From contig CM082596.2 of assembly GCA_040954595.2 (NCBI GenBank), positions 9,424,001 to 9,488,000 on the forward strand: a DNA stretch of 64,000 nt, read 5' to 3'. Below, piece by piece: positions 11,601-24,849 of this stretch. The number at the start of each line of letters is the position of its first letter. Position 1 is the first letter of the stretch. Made by a program: the position numbers and the translations under genes. Source of the stretch: Balanoglossus misakiensis (taxonomy: Eukaryota; Hemichordata). The notes below the pieces were generated by a model. That model worked only from the letters and a program-made list of their open reading frames with translations. It did not search any database and was not told the origin of the DNA.

Positions 11601-14600
11601 CGAAATTCATGGGCAGAATACTGTCCACTCTGGCCAGGATACTGTCTGGCCTGGTTAATGTTGACGCAAAGGTTGACCCCACCAAACACTTGAAATTCAT
11701 GGGCAGAATACTGTCCACTCTCCGTCTGGTTACTTTCAGGCCTGGTTAATGTTGACGCAAAGGTTGACCCAATCAAACACTCGAAATTAATAGGCAGAAT
11801 ACTGTCCACTCTCCGTCTGGTTACTGTCTGGCCTGGTTAATGTTGACGCAACGGTTGACCCCACCAAACACTCAAAATTAATGGGCAGAATACTGTCCAC
11901 TCTCCGCCTGGTTACTTTCAGGCCTGGTTAATGTTGACGCAAAGGTTGACCCAACCAAACACTCGAAATTAATGGGCAGGATACTGTCCACTCTGGCCTT
12001 GTTACTGTCTGGCCTGGTTAATGTTGACGCAAAGGTTGACCCCACCAAACACTCAAAATTAATGGACAGGATACTGTCCACTCTGGCCTGGTTACTGTCT
12101 GGCCTGGTTAATGTTGACGCAAAGGTTGACCCCACCATACACTCGAAGTTAATGGACAGGATACTGTCCACTCTGGCCTGGTTACTGTCTGGCCTGGTTA
12201 ATGTTGACGCACATGTTGACCCCACCAAACACTCGAAATTAATGGACAGGATACTGTCCACTCTGGCCTGGTTACTGTCTGGCCTGGTTAATGTTGACGC
12301 AAAGGTTGACCCCACCAAACACTCAAAATTAATGGACAGGATACTGTCCACTCTGGCCTGGTTACTGTCTGGCCTGGTTAATGTTGACGCAAAGGTTGAC
12401 CCCACCAAACACTCAAAATTAATGGACAGAATAATGTCCACTCTGGTCTGGTTAATGTCTGGCCTGGTTAATGTTGACGCAAAGGTTGACCCCACCAAAC
12501 ACTCGAAATTAATGGGCAGAATACTGTCCACTCTGGCCTGGTTACTGTCTGGCCTGGTTAATGTTGACGCAAAGGTTGACCCCACCAAACACTCAAAATT
12601 AATGGGCAGGATACTGTCCACTCTGGCCTTGTTACTGACTTGCCTGGTTAATGTTGACGCAAAGGTTGACCCAACCAAACACTCAAAATTAATGGGCAGG
12701 ATACTGTCCACTCTGGCCTTGTTAATGTCTGGCCTGGTTAATGTTGACGCAAAGGTTGACCCAACCAAACACTCAAAATTAATGGGCAGGATACTGTCCA
12801 CTCTGGGCTTGTTACTGTCTGGCCTGGTTAATGTTGACGCAAAGGTTGACCCCACCAAACACTCGAAATTAATGGGCAGAATACTGTCCACTTTGGCCTG
12901 GTTACTGTCTGGCCTGGTTAATGTTGACGCAAAGGTTGACCCCACCAAACACTCAAAATTAATGGGTAGGATACTGTCCACTCTGGCCTTGTTACTGACT
13001 GGCCTGGTTAATGTTGACGCAAAGGTTGACCCAACCAAACACTCAAAATTAATGGGCAGGATACTGTCCACTCTGGCCTTGTTACTGTCTGGCCTGGTTA
13101 ATGTTGACGCAAAGGTTGACCCAACCAAACACTCGAAATTAATGGGCAGGATACTGTCCACTCTGGCCTGGTTACTGTCTGGCCTGGTTAATGTTGACGC
13201 AAAGGTTGACCCCACCAAACACTCGAAATTAATGGGCAGGATACTGTCCACTCTGGCCTTGTTACTGACTGGCCTGGTTAATGTTGACGCAAAGGTTGAC
13301 CCAACCAAACACTCGAAATTAATGGGCAGGATACTGTCCACTCTGGGCTTGTTACTGTCTGGCCTGGTTAATGTTGATGCAAAGGTTGACCCCACCAAAC
13401 ACTCGAAATTAATGGGCAGGATACTGTCCACTCTGGCCTTGTTACTGACTGGCCTGGTTAATGTTGACGCAAAGGTTGACCCCACCAAACACTCGAAATT
13501 AATGGGCAGGATACTGTCCACTCTGGCCTTGTTACTGACTGGCCTGGTTAATGTTGACGCAAAGGTTGACCCAACCAAACACTCGAAATTAATGGGCAGG
13601 ATACTGTCCACTCTGGCCTTGTTACTGTCTGGCCTGGTTAATGTTGACGCAAAGGTTGACCCAACCAAACACTCGAAATTGATGGGCAGGATACTGTCCA
13701 CTCTGGCCTGGTTACTGTCTGGCCTGGTTAATGTTGACGCAAAGGTTGACCCCACCAAACACTCGAAATTAATGGGCAGGATACTGTCCACTCTGGCCTT
13801 GTTACTGTCTGGCCTGGTTAATGTTGACGCAAAGGTTGACCCCACCAAACACTCGAAATTAATGGGCAGGATACTGTCCACTCTGGTCTGGTTACTGTCT
13901 GGCCTGGTTAATGTTGACGCAAAGGTTGACCCCACCAAACACTCGAAATTAATGGGCAGGATACTGTCCACTCTGGCCTGGTTACTATCTGGCCTGGTTA
14001 ATGTTGACGCAAAGGTTGACCCCACCAAACACTCAAAATTCATGGGCAGAATACTGTCCACTCTGGCCTGGTTACTGTCTGGCCTGGTTAATGTTGACGC
14101 AAAGGTTGACCCCACCAAACACTTGAAATTAATGGGCAGGATACTGTCCACTCTGGCCTTGTTACTGTCTGGCCTGGTTAATGTTGACGCAAAGATTGAC
14201 CCAACCAAACACTCGAAATTAATGGGCAGGATACTGTCCACTCTGGCCTTGTTACTGTCTGGCCTGGTTAATGTTGACGCAAAGGTTGACCCCACCAAAC
14301 ACTCGAAATTAATGGGCAGAATACTGTCCACTCTGGCCTGGTTACTGTCTGGCCTGGTTAATGTTGACGCAAAGGTTGACCCCACCAAACACTCGAAATT
14401 AATGGGCAGGATACTGTCCACTCTGGCCTTGTTACTGAATGGCCTGGTTAATGTTGACGCAAAGGTTGACCCAACCAAACACTCGAAATTAATGGGCAGG
14501 ATACTGTCCACTCTGGCCTTGTTACTGTCTGGCCTGGTTAATGTTGACGCAAAGGTTGACCCAACCAAACACTCGAAATTAATGGGCAGGATACTGTCCA

Positions 14601-15159
14601 CTCTGGCCTTGTTACTGTCTGGCCTGGTTAATGTTGACGCAAAGGTTGACCCCACCAAACACTCGAAATTAATGGGCAGAATACTGTCCACTCTGGCCTG
14701 GTTACTGTCTGGCCTGGTTAATGTTGACGCAAAGGTTGACCCCACCAAACACTCGAAATTAATGGGCAGGATACTGTCCACTCTGGCCTTGTTACTGAAT
14801 GGCCTGGTTAATGTTGACGCAAAGGTTGACCCCACCAAACACTCGAAATTAATGGGCAGGATACTGTCCACTCTGGCCTTGTTACTGACTGGCCTGGTTA
14901 ATGTTGACGCAAAGGTTGACCCAACCAAACACTCGAAATTAATGGGCAGGATACTGTCCACTCTGGCCTTGTTACTGTCTGGCCTGGTTAATATTGACGC
15001 AAAGGTTGACCCAACCAAACACTCGAAATTAATGGGCAGGATACTGTCTACTCTGGTCTGGTTACTGTCTGGCCTGGTTAATGTTGACGCAAAGGTTGAC
15101 CCCACCAAACACTCGAAATTCATGGGCAGGATACTGTCCACTTTTGCCTTGTTACTGTC

Positions 15160-17250
15160 TGGCCTGGTTAATGTTGACGCAAAGGTTGACCCCACCAAAC
15201 ACTCGAAATTAATGTGCAGGATACTGTCCACTCTGGCCTGGTTACTGTCTGGCCTGGTTAATGTTGACGCAAAGGTTGACCCCACCAAACACTCGAAATT
15301 AATGGGCAGGATACTGTCCACTCTGGCCTTGTTACTGTCTGGCCTGGTTAATGTTGACGCAAAGGTTGAACCCACCAAACACTCGAAATTCATGGGCAGA
15401 ATACTGTCCACTCTGGCCTTGTTACTGTCTGGCCTGGTTAATGTTGACGCAAAGGTTGACCCCACCAAACACTCGAAATTCATGGGCAGGATACTGTCCA
15501 CTCTGGCCTGGTTACTGTCTGGCCTGGTTAATGTTGACGCAAAGGTTGACCCCACCAAACACTCGAAATTAATGGGCAGGATACTGTCCACTCTGGCCTT
15601 GTTACTGTCTGGCCTGGTTAATGTTGACACAAAGGTTGACCCCACCAAACACTCGAAATTCATGGGCAGAATACTGTCCACTCAGGCCAGGATACTGTCT
15701 GGCCTGGTTAATGTTGACACAAAGGTTGACCCCACCAAACACTCGAAATTCATGGGCAGAATACTGTCCACTCTGGCCAGGATACTGTCTGGCCTGGTTA
15801 ATGTTGACGCAAAGGTTGACCCAACCAAACACTCGAAATTAATGGGCAGAATACTGTCCACTCTCCGTCTGGTTACTTTCAGGCCTGGTTAATGTTGACG
15901 CAAAGGTTGACCCAACCAAACACTCGAAATTAATAGGCAGAATACTGTCCACTCTGGCCTTGTTACTGTCTGGCCTGGTTAATGTTGACGCAAAGGTTGA
16001 CCCCACCAAACACTCGAAATTAATGGGCAGGATACTGTCCACTCTGGCCTTGTTACTGACTGGCCTGGTTAATGTTGACGCAAAGGTTGACCCAACCAAA
16101 CACTCGAAATTAATGGGCAGGATACTGTCCACTCTGGCCTTGTTACTGTCTGGCCTGGTTAATATTGATGCAAAGGTTGACCCAACCAAACACTCAAAAT
16201 TAATGGGCAGGATACTGTCCACTCTGGTCTGGTTACTGTCTGGCCTGGTTAATGTTGACGCAAAGGTTGACCCCACCAAACACTCGAAATTCATGGGCAG
16301 GATACTGTCCACTCTTGCCTTGTTACTGTCTGGCCTGGTTAATGTTGACGCAACGGTTGACCCCACCAAACACTTGAAATTAATGGGCAGAATACTGTCC
16401 ACTCTCCGTCTGGTTACTTTCAGGCCTGGTTAATGTTGACGCAAAGGTTGACCCCACCAAACACTCGAAATTAATGTGCAGGATACTGTCCACTCTGGCC
16501 TGGTTACTGTCTGGCCTGGTTAATGTTGACGCAAAGGTTGACCCCACCAAACACTCGAAATTAATGGGCAGGATACTGTCCACTCTGGCCTTGTTACTGT
16601 CTGGCCTGGTTAATGTTGACGCAAAGGTTGAACCCACCAAACACTCGAAATTCATGGGCAGAATACTGTCCACTCTGGCCTTGTTACTGTCTGGCCTGGT
16701 TAATGTTGACGCAAAGGTTGACCCCACCAAACACTCGAAATTCATGGGCAGGATACTGTCCACTCTGGCCTGGTTACTGTCTGGCCTGGTTAATGTTGAC
16801 GCAAAGGTTGACCCCACCAAACACTCGAAATTAATGGGCAGGATACTGTCCACTCTGGCCTTGTTACTGTCTGGCCTGGTTAATGTTGACACAAAGGTTG
16901 ACCCCACCAAACACTCGAAATTCATGGGCAGAATACTGTCCACTCAGGCCAGGATACTGTCTGGCCTGGTTAATGTTGACACAAAGGTTGACCCCACCAA
17001 ACACTCGAAATTCATGGGCAGAATACTGTCCACTCTGGCCAGGATACTGTCTGGCCTGGTTAATGTTGACGCAAAGGTTGACCCCACCAAACACTTGAAA
17101 TTCATGGGCAGAATACTGTCCACTCTCCGTCTGGTTACTTTCAGGCCTGGTTAATGTTGACGCAAAGGTTGACCCAACCAAACACTCGAAATTAATAGGC
17201 AGAATACTGTCCACTCTGGCCTTGTTACTGTCTGGCCTGGTTAATGTTGA
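15160..17250 (+). repeat. higher-order repeat in array A, offset 1262 bp
   Basis: About 15160-15990 is repeated at 16420-17250 with the same variant order: AATGTGCAGG monomer, GTTGAACCC monomer, two CATGGGCAGAATACTG plus GGCCAGGATACTG monomers, then a CTCCGTCTGGTTACTTTCAGG 91-mer. This is a recent block duplication of about 14 monomers. Confidence 0.8.
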
Positions 17251-17920
17251 CGCAACGGTTGACCCCACCAAACACTTGAAATTAATGGGATGAATACTGT
17301 CCACTCTCCGTCTGGTTACTTTCAGGCCTGGTTAATGTTGACGCAAAGGTTGACCCCACCAAACACTCGAAATTAATGGGCAGGATACTGTCCACTCTGG
17401 CCTGGTTACTGTCTGGCCTGGTTAATGTTGACGCAAAGGTTGACCCCACCAAACACTCGAAATTAATGGGCAGGATTCTGTCCACTCTGGCCTTGTTACT
17501 GTCTGGCCTGGTTAATGTTGACGCAAAGGTTGAACCCACCAAACACTCGAAATTCATGGGCAGAATACTGTCCACTCTCCGTCTGGTTACTTTCAGGCCT
17601 GGTTAATGTTGACGCAAAGGTTGACCCCACCAAACACTCGAAATTCATGGGCAGGATACTGTCCACTCTGGCCTGCTTACTGTCTGGCCTGGTTAATGTT
17701 GACGCAAAGGTTGACCCCACCAAACACTCGAAATTAATGGGCAGGATACTGTCCACTCTGGCCTTGTTACTGTCTGGCCTGGTTAATGTTGACACAAAGG
17801 TTGACCCCACCAAACACTCGAAATTCATGGGCAGAATACTGTCCACTCAGGCCAGGATACTGTCTGGCCTGGTTAATGTTGACACAAAGGTTGACCCCAC
17901 CAAACACTCGAAATTCATGG

Positions 17921-20900
17921 GCAGAATACTGTCCACTCTGGCCAGGATACTGTCTGGCCTGGTTAATGTTGACGCAAAGGTTGACCCCACCAAACACTTG
18001 AAATTCATGGGCAGAATACTGTCCACTCTCCGTCTGGTTACTTTCAGGCCTGGTTAATGTTGACGCAAAGGTTGACCCAACCAAACACTCGAAATTAATA
18101 GGCAGAATACTGTCCACTCTGGCCTTGTTACTGTCTGGCCTGGTTAATGTTGACGCAAAGGTTGACCCCACCAAACACTCGAAATTAATGGGCAGGATAC
18201 TGTCCACTCTGGCCTTGTTACTGTCTGGCCTGGTTAATGTTGACGCAACGGTTGACCCCACCAAACACTTGAAATTAATGGGCAAAATACTGTCCACTCT
18301 CCGTCTGGTTACTTTCAGGCCTGGTTAATGTTGACGCAAAGGTTGACCCCACCAAACACTCAAAATTAATGGGCAGGATACTGTCCACTCTGGCCTTGTT
18401 ACTGTCTGGCCTGGTTAATGTTGACACAAAGGTTGACCCCACCAAACACTCGAAATTAATGGGCAGGATACTGTCCACTCTGGCCTTGTTACTGTCTGGC
18501 CTGGTTAATGTTGACGCAACGGTTGACCCCACCAAACACTTGAAATTAATGGGCAGAATACTGTCCACTCTCCGTCTGGTTACTTTCAGGCCTGGTTAAT
18601 GTTGACGCAAAGGTTGACCCAACCAAACACTCGAAATTAATAGGCAGAATACTGTCCACTCTGGCCTTGTTACTGTCTGGCCTGGTTAATGTTGACGCAA
18701 AGGTTGACCCCACCAAACACTCGAAATTAATGGGCAGGATACTGTCCACTCTGGCCTTGTTACTGTCTGGCCTGGTTAATGTTGACGCAACGGTTGACCC
18801 CACCAAACACTTGAAATTAATGGGCAGAATACTGTCCACTCTCCGTCTGGTTACTTTCAGGCCTGGTTAATGTTGACGCAAAGGTTGACCCCACCAAACA
18901 CTCGAAATTAATGGGCAGGATACTGTCCACTCTGGCCTTGTTACTGTCTGGCCTGGTTAATGTTGACACAAAGGTTGACCCCACCAAACACTCGAAATTC
19001 ATGGGCAGAATACTGTCCACTCTGGCCAGGATACTGTCTGGCCTGGTTAATGTTGACACAAAGGTTGACCCCACCAAACACTTGAAATTCATGGGCAGAA
19101 TACTGTCCACTCTCCGTCTGGTTACTTTCAGGCCTGGTTAATGTTGACGCAAAGGTTGACCCAACCAAACACTCGAAATTAATAAGCAGAATACTGTCCA
19201 CTCTGGCCTTGTAACTGTCTGGCCTGATTAATGTTGACGCAAAGGTTGACCCCACCAAACACTTGAAATTAATGGGCAGAATACTGTCCAATCTCCGCCT
19301 GGTTACTGTCTGGCCTGGTTAATGTTGACGCAACGGTTGACCCCACCAAACACTCGAAATTAATGGGCAGGATACTGTCCACTCCGGCCTTGTTACTGTC
19401 TGGCCTAGTTAATGTTGACGGAAAGGTTGACCCCACCAAACACTCGAAATTAATGGGCAGAATACTGTCCAATCTCCGTCTGGTTACTGTCTGGCCTGGT
19501 TAATGTTGACGCAAAGGTTGACCCCACCAAACACTCGAAATTAATGTGCAGGATACTGTCCACTCTGGCCTTGTTACTGTCTGGCCTGGTTAATGTTGAC
19601 GCAACGGTTGACCCCACCAAACACTTGAAATTAATGGGCAGAATACTGTCCAATCTCCGCCTGGTTACTGTCTGGCCTGGTTAATGTTGACGCAACGGTT
19701 GACCCCACCAAACACTCGAAATTAATGTGCAGGATACTGTCCACTCCGGCCTTGTTACTGTCTGGCCTAGTTAATGTTGACGGAAAGGTTGACCCCACCA
19801 AACACTCGAAATTAATGGGCAGAATACTGTCCAATCTCCGCCTGGTTACTGTCTGGCCTGGTTAATGTTGACGCAAAGGTTGACCCCACCAAACACTCGA
19901 AATTAATGGGCAGGATACTGTCCACTCTGGCCTTGTTACTGTCTGGCCTGGTTAATGTTGACGCAAAGGTTGACCCCACCAAACACTTGAAATTCATGGG
20001 CAGAATACTGTCCACTCTCCGCCTGGTTACTTTCAGGCCTGGTTAATGTTGACGCAAAGGTTGACCCAACCAAACACTCGAAATTAATAGGCAGAATACT
20101 GTCCACTCTGGCCAGGATACTGTCTGGCCTGGTTAATGTTGACGCAAAGGTTGACCCCACCAAACACTTGAAATTCATGGGCAGAATACTGTCCACTCTC
20201 CGTCTGGTTACTTTCAGGCCTGGTTAATGTTGACGCAAAGGTTGACCCAACCAAACACTCGAAATTAATAGGCAGAATACTGTCCACTCTGGCCTTGTTA
20301 CTGTCTGGCCTGGTTAATGTTGACGCAAAGGTTGACCCCACCAAACACTCGAAATTAATGGGCAGGATACTGTCCACTCTGGCCTTGTTACTGTCTGGCC
20401 TGGTTAATGTTGACGCAACGGTTGACCCCACCAAACACTTGAAATTAATGGGCAAAATACTGTCCACTCTCCGTCTGGTTACTTTCAGGCCTGGTTAATG
20501 TTGACGCAAAGGTTGACCCCACCAAACACTCAAAATTAATGGGCAGGATACTGTCCACTCTGGCCTTGTTACTGTCTGGCCTGGTTAATGTTGACACAAA
20601 GGTTGACCCCACCAAACACTCGAAATTAATGGGCAGGATACTGTCCACTCTGGCCTTGTTACTGTCTGGCCTGGTTAATGTTGACGCAACGGTTGACCCC
20701 ACCAAACACTTGAAATTAATGGGCAGAATACTGTCCACTCTCCGTCTGGTTACTTTCAGGCCTGGTTAATGTTGACGCAAAGGTTGACCCAACCAAACAC
20801 TCGAAATTAATAGGCAGAATACTGTCCACTCTGGCCTTGTTACTGTCTGGCCTGGTTAATGTTGACGCAAAGGTTGACCCCACCAAACACTCGAAATTAA

Positions 20901-22260
20901 TGGGCAGGATACTGTCCACTCTGGCCTTGTTACTGTCTGGCCTGGTTAATGTTGACGCAACGGTTGACCCCACCAAACACTTGAAATTAATGGGCAGAAT
21001 ACTGTCCACTCTCCGTCTGGTTACTTTCAGGCCTGGTTAATGTTGACGCAAAGGTTGACCCCACCAAACACTCGAAATTAATGGGCAGGATACTGTCCAC
21101 TCTGGCCTTGTTACTGTCTGGCCTGGTTAATGTTGACACAAAGGTTGACCCCACCAAACACTCGAAATTCATGGGCAGAATACTGTCCACTCTGGCCAGG
21201 ATACTGTCTGGCCTGGTTAATGTTGACACAAAGGTTGACCCCACCAAACACTTGAAATTCATGGGCAGAATACTGTCCACTCTCCGTCTGGTTACTTTCA
21301 GGCCTGGTTAATGTTGACGCAAAGGTTGACCCAACCAAACACTCGAAATTAATAAGCAGAATACTGTCCACTCTGGCCTTGTAACTGTCTGGCCTGATTA
21401 ATGTTGACGCAAAGGTTGACCCCACCAAACACTTGAAATTAATGGGCAGAATACTGTCCAATCTCCGCCTGGTTACTGTCTGGCCTGGTTAATGTTGACG
21501 CAACGGTTGACCCCACCAAACACTCGAAATTAATGGGCAGGATACTGTCCACTCCGGCCTTGTTACTGTCTGGCCTAGTTAATGTTGACGGAAAGGTTGA
21601 CCCCACCAAACACTCGAAATTAATGGGCAGAATACTGTCCAATCTCCGTCTGGTTACTGTCTGGCCTGGTTAATGTTGACGCAAAGGTTGACCCCACCAA
21701 ACACTCGAAATTAATGTGCAGGATACTGTCCACTCTGGCCTTGTTACTGTCTGGCCTGGTTAATGTTGACGCAACGGTTGACCCCACCAAACACTTGAAA
21801 TTAATGGGCAGAATACTGTCCAATCTCCGCCTGGTTACTGTCTGGCCTGGTTAATGTTGACGCAACGGTTGACCCCACCAAACACTCGAAATTAATGTGC
21901 AGGATACTGTCCACTCCGGCCTTGTTACTGTCTGGCCTAGTTAATGTTGACGGAAAGGTTGACCCCACCAAACACTCGAAATTAATGGGCAGAATACTGT
22001 CCAATCTCCGCCTGGTTACTGTCTGGCCTGGTTAATGTTGACGCAAAGGTTGACCCCACCAAACACTCGAAATTAATGGGCAGGATACTGTCCACTCTGG
22101 CCTTGTTACTGTCTGGCCTGGTTAATGTTGACGCAAAGGTTGACCCCACCAAACACTTGAAATTCATGGGCAGAATACTGTCCACTCTCCGCCTGGTTAC
22201 TTTCAGGCCTGGTTAATGTTGACGCAAAGGTTGACCCAACCAAACACTCGAAATTAATAG
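17921..22260 (+). repeat. 2170-bp higher-order block, tandem pair
   Basis: 17921-20090 and 20091-22260 match at a constant offset of 2170 bp, down to rare markers such as GGCAAAATACTG, AATAAGCAG, TTGTAACTG and TGACGGAAAGG. Inside each block are trimers of 271 bp (90+90+91) and dimers of 181 bp (90+91), so organisation is nested at three levels. Part of the same block recurs in array B at an offset of 9911 bp (from about 28457). Confidence 0.9.
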
Positions 22261-22739
22261 GCAGAATACTGTCCACTCTCCGCCTGGTTACTGTCTGGCC
22301 TGGTTAATGTTGACGCAACGGTTGACCCCACCAAACACTCAAAACCAGATATTAACTGAATATGCTCACGTGCAGTACTGTGATTGGTTGACAGAATAAC
22401 AAGAACAGAAAAACCAGTGTTAAACCATGTTGGTTTATAGTGTATATGGTGTAAGGGTTGTGTGTTGCACCATTGTGAAATGTAAACATGTTTGTGGAAT
22501 TTTTGCCTTGTCAATTTTTGTAAGGGGTTAGGGACGATGTCAAATAACAAAAAATAAGTTTAGCTTGAAACCCCTGCACTCCCCCTTGTAACCTAATTGT
22601 TGAATACTGATCAGTGCCTCTTATTATTTCATTATTGTGACAACTCCATATTTAAACCATAACCAGGATAGAAAAGTACACTATCACACATATTGATATT
22701 TCGACAATATTTGAATGAAAACATTTCTTTTCAATTCTG

Positions 22740-22940
22740 AGTTTACATCAGGTCTTGATTGATTTTTCTGCTTATAGAATAAGAATATGCAATGTAAAGA
22801 ATTCTCGACTTACTCCACTATTTTGTTCGATGGAACACTTTTTTGGGTCAAAACCCCCACCCCCTAAACTTCAAGAAGTAAGATTTTTATCAGACCTGAA
22901 TCCTTTGACATCGTCCCTTAACTTGGCAAGGGGTACTGGA
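22740..22940 (+). repeat. diverged repeat shared with intron 1 (38800-38990)
   Basis: TTTTTGGGTCAAAACCCCCACCCCCTAAACTTC...TTTGACATCGTCCCTTA resembles TTTGGCCCAAAAACCC, ACCCCCAAACTTGATC and TTTGACGTTGCCGTTTA at 38910-38985. A third copy lies at 33913-34113 by duplication. These direct repeats sit near both ends of segment U. Confidence 0.45.
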
Positions 22941-24849
22941 AATTGAGGTGGTTGTGATGCAACAGGTGTGCCCTCGTGTGTTAATAGAAGAGAGGATGAA
23001 GTCAGTGGGCTAACCATTGCTGTTGAGGGCGCTCTTACATATTCAAGGTTGCAGGTTGAGCTTTGTATCGTTTGCATTTTAAATAAAATGTGTAGAGCTA
23101 TGGATGAGATCTAATATCCAACATGGAATAGTAAAAAAGGAGTCTTATACCAGTTCCTGAACAAAAAAAATTAACGTCAGATTTGTTTTCTTGATAAAAT
23201 TTCACTACAGATTGATACGAAATGTGAGAAAAATTGTCCTCTGCTTTCATTATGGTCTTGCATCATACCCAGGGTTAGTGTAGGTCATTCAAGTTTAATG
23301 AGAAAATTTCCTAAAACACCAATTTGAGGTTTCGTAACACATAACACCCATAGGGACTTTAACACCAAATTTCAGACACAGCAGACAAATACTTTTAGAG
23401 AAGTTTTATTGATCAGAACTAACAATTTCCCCAAATAGGGATAAAACACCAAAAAATAGAAAACTAAAGATCTCTTCACAACAGGTGGTCTACTCAAGGT
23501 CCTGCATACCAATTTTCAAAGCAATCCGAACAGCAGTTCTGGAGTCAATTTTCCACATTTGAGCTTAGTATAATTTGGGCAATGTCACCTTCATTTGAAT
23601 GAAACTACAGCAGTTCTCAAGTTTTTTTGCAATATATCGATGCTGAATTGTGCTATAAACCTGCATTGGTATGTGTACCAAAACAGATGTAGAAAATATC
23701 GCTGTTCTACACTAGTGGTTGTAATAATTCAAACATCTGGTAAGAAAATGAATGTGTCCTACATTGGCAACAGAATTAGATATCTGGTAGGTAAAAGCTC
23801 ACATTGGTGTGGATACAAAGTGTGAAGTTGCGTTAATTTTAACAGACACAAGAACAGGAACAAAGTAAACAAATTTTAAAAAAGCAACAATTGTCTTAGA
23901 ACTTACTATGGATGAGAATGGTCTGGAAGACGTACACACCACATATTTTATGCCAGCTATATAAGTGTAGCTCGTATTAGAAATATTGCTGAAAATGGTC
24001 TCCCCCCCCAAATACAAATTTGTGGGTTTTCCTACACCTCGATCAAATGATTCATCTCACATCCCGAAAAATGTGCATAGTAAATTTTAAAGCTATTAGG
24101 AGTACTCTGATAGAAAAGTGAACTTGACAAAAATGCCTTAAAACATAACTTTGCATATTTTAAGCACATTTAATAAAAACAATCTGATTACTGTTATCCC
24201 TGGGTTTCTGAATGCCAAATATCAAAGCCATCCCATGTACAGTATTTTAGGAAGATTTGAAAAGAATTTCTGAACAAACTGCTTTAAAACAAAAATTATT
24301 ACTTTTAAAGGACACTTAAAAAAATCTAGTTACTGTTATCCCTAGGCTTCTGAATACCTAATATCAAGCCATCTGATGTGCAGTATTTTAGGAAGATTTC
24401 AAAGGAACTGAGCAAACAGCCTTAAAACACAAATGTGCATATTTTAAGCACACTGAAAAAAACTCTATTCACTGTCATTCCTGGGCTTTTGAATACCTAA
24501 TATCAAAGCTGTCCAATGTGCATTTTTTTGGAGGAGAGTTCAAATGAATTAATGAACAAACTGCCTCAAAACACAAATGTACATATTTTAAGCACACTTT
24601 TAAAAAATCTTATTACTGTCATTCCTGTGTCTGGGTACCAAATATCAAAGTCGTCTGATGTGCACGTTTGATGAAAAAGACTTCTAAAATATTTTTGAAG
24701 AAACTATCTTAAATTCTAATGTCCAACGAGTTCGTGTGGGTAACAAAACTGAAACTATTCACCACTCTAATAGTGGCTGAAAACATTGAAATCCTAGCAA
24801 TGCGCCTGCAGAGTCATTGTAAAAGAATGTGATGTATGGTAGGGAAAGC

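Larger units (their letters stand above)
8797..22344 (+). repeat. satellite array A, 90/91-bp monomers, about 150 copies
   Basis: Head-to-tail monomers run from the sequence after ...GCAGTATTTGATC to CACTCAAAACCAGATATT. The monomer contains GTTGACCCCACCAAACACTC, GAAATTAATGGGCAG, ATACTGTCCACTCT and two adjacent copies of TCTGGCCTGGTTA-TG, so it has an internal sub-repeat, plus two GTTGAC words. Variants include GGCCAGGATACTG (left third), GGCCTTGTTACTG (centre), 91-bp CTCCG(C/T)CTGGTTACTTTCAGG and CCAATCTCCGCCTGG (right), and rare GTGTGCTCTGG (left edge). The 90-bp consensus has no stop in one frame on each strand, so open frames of over 1,200 codons arise on both strands between 11878 and 15892. 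Confidence 0.97.

Noticed and set aside
11878-15681. Minus-strand open frame of about 1267 codons
   Set aside because: Same cause: a stop-free 90-bp monomer. No signal sequence, domain or splice signal.
11972-15892. Plus-strand open frame of about 1306 codons as a giant repeat protein
   Set aside because: It is exactly co-extensive with satellite monomers, the opposite strand is open as well, there is no unique start or end domain, and 91-bp monomers break it at random.
8797-22344. CRISPR-like array
   Set aside because: Monomers are contiguous near-identical 90-mers without unique spacers, in eukaryotic DNA.
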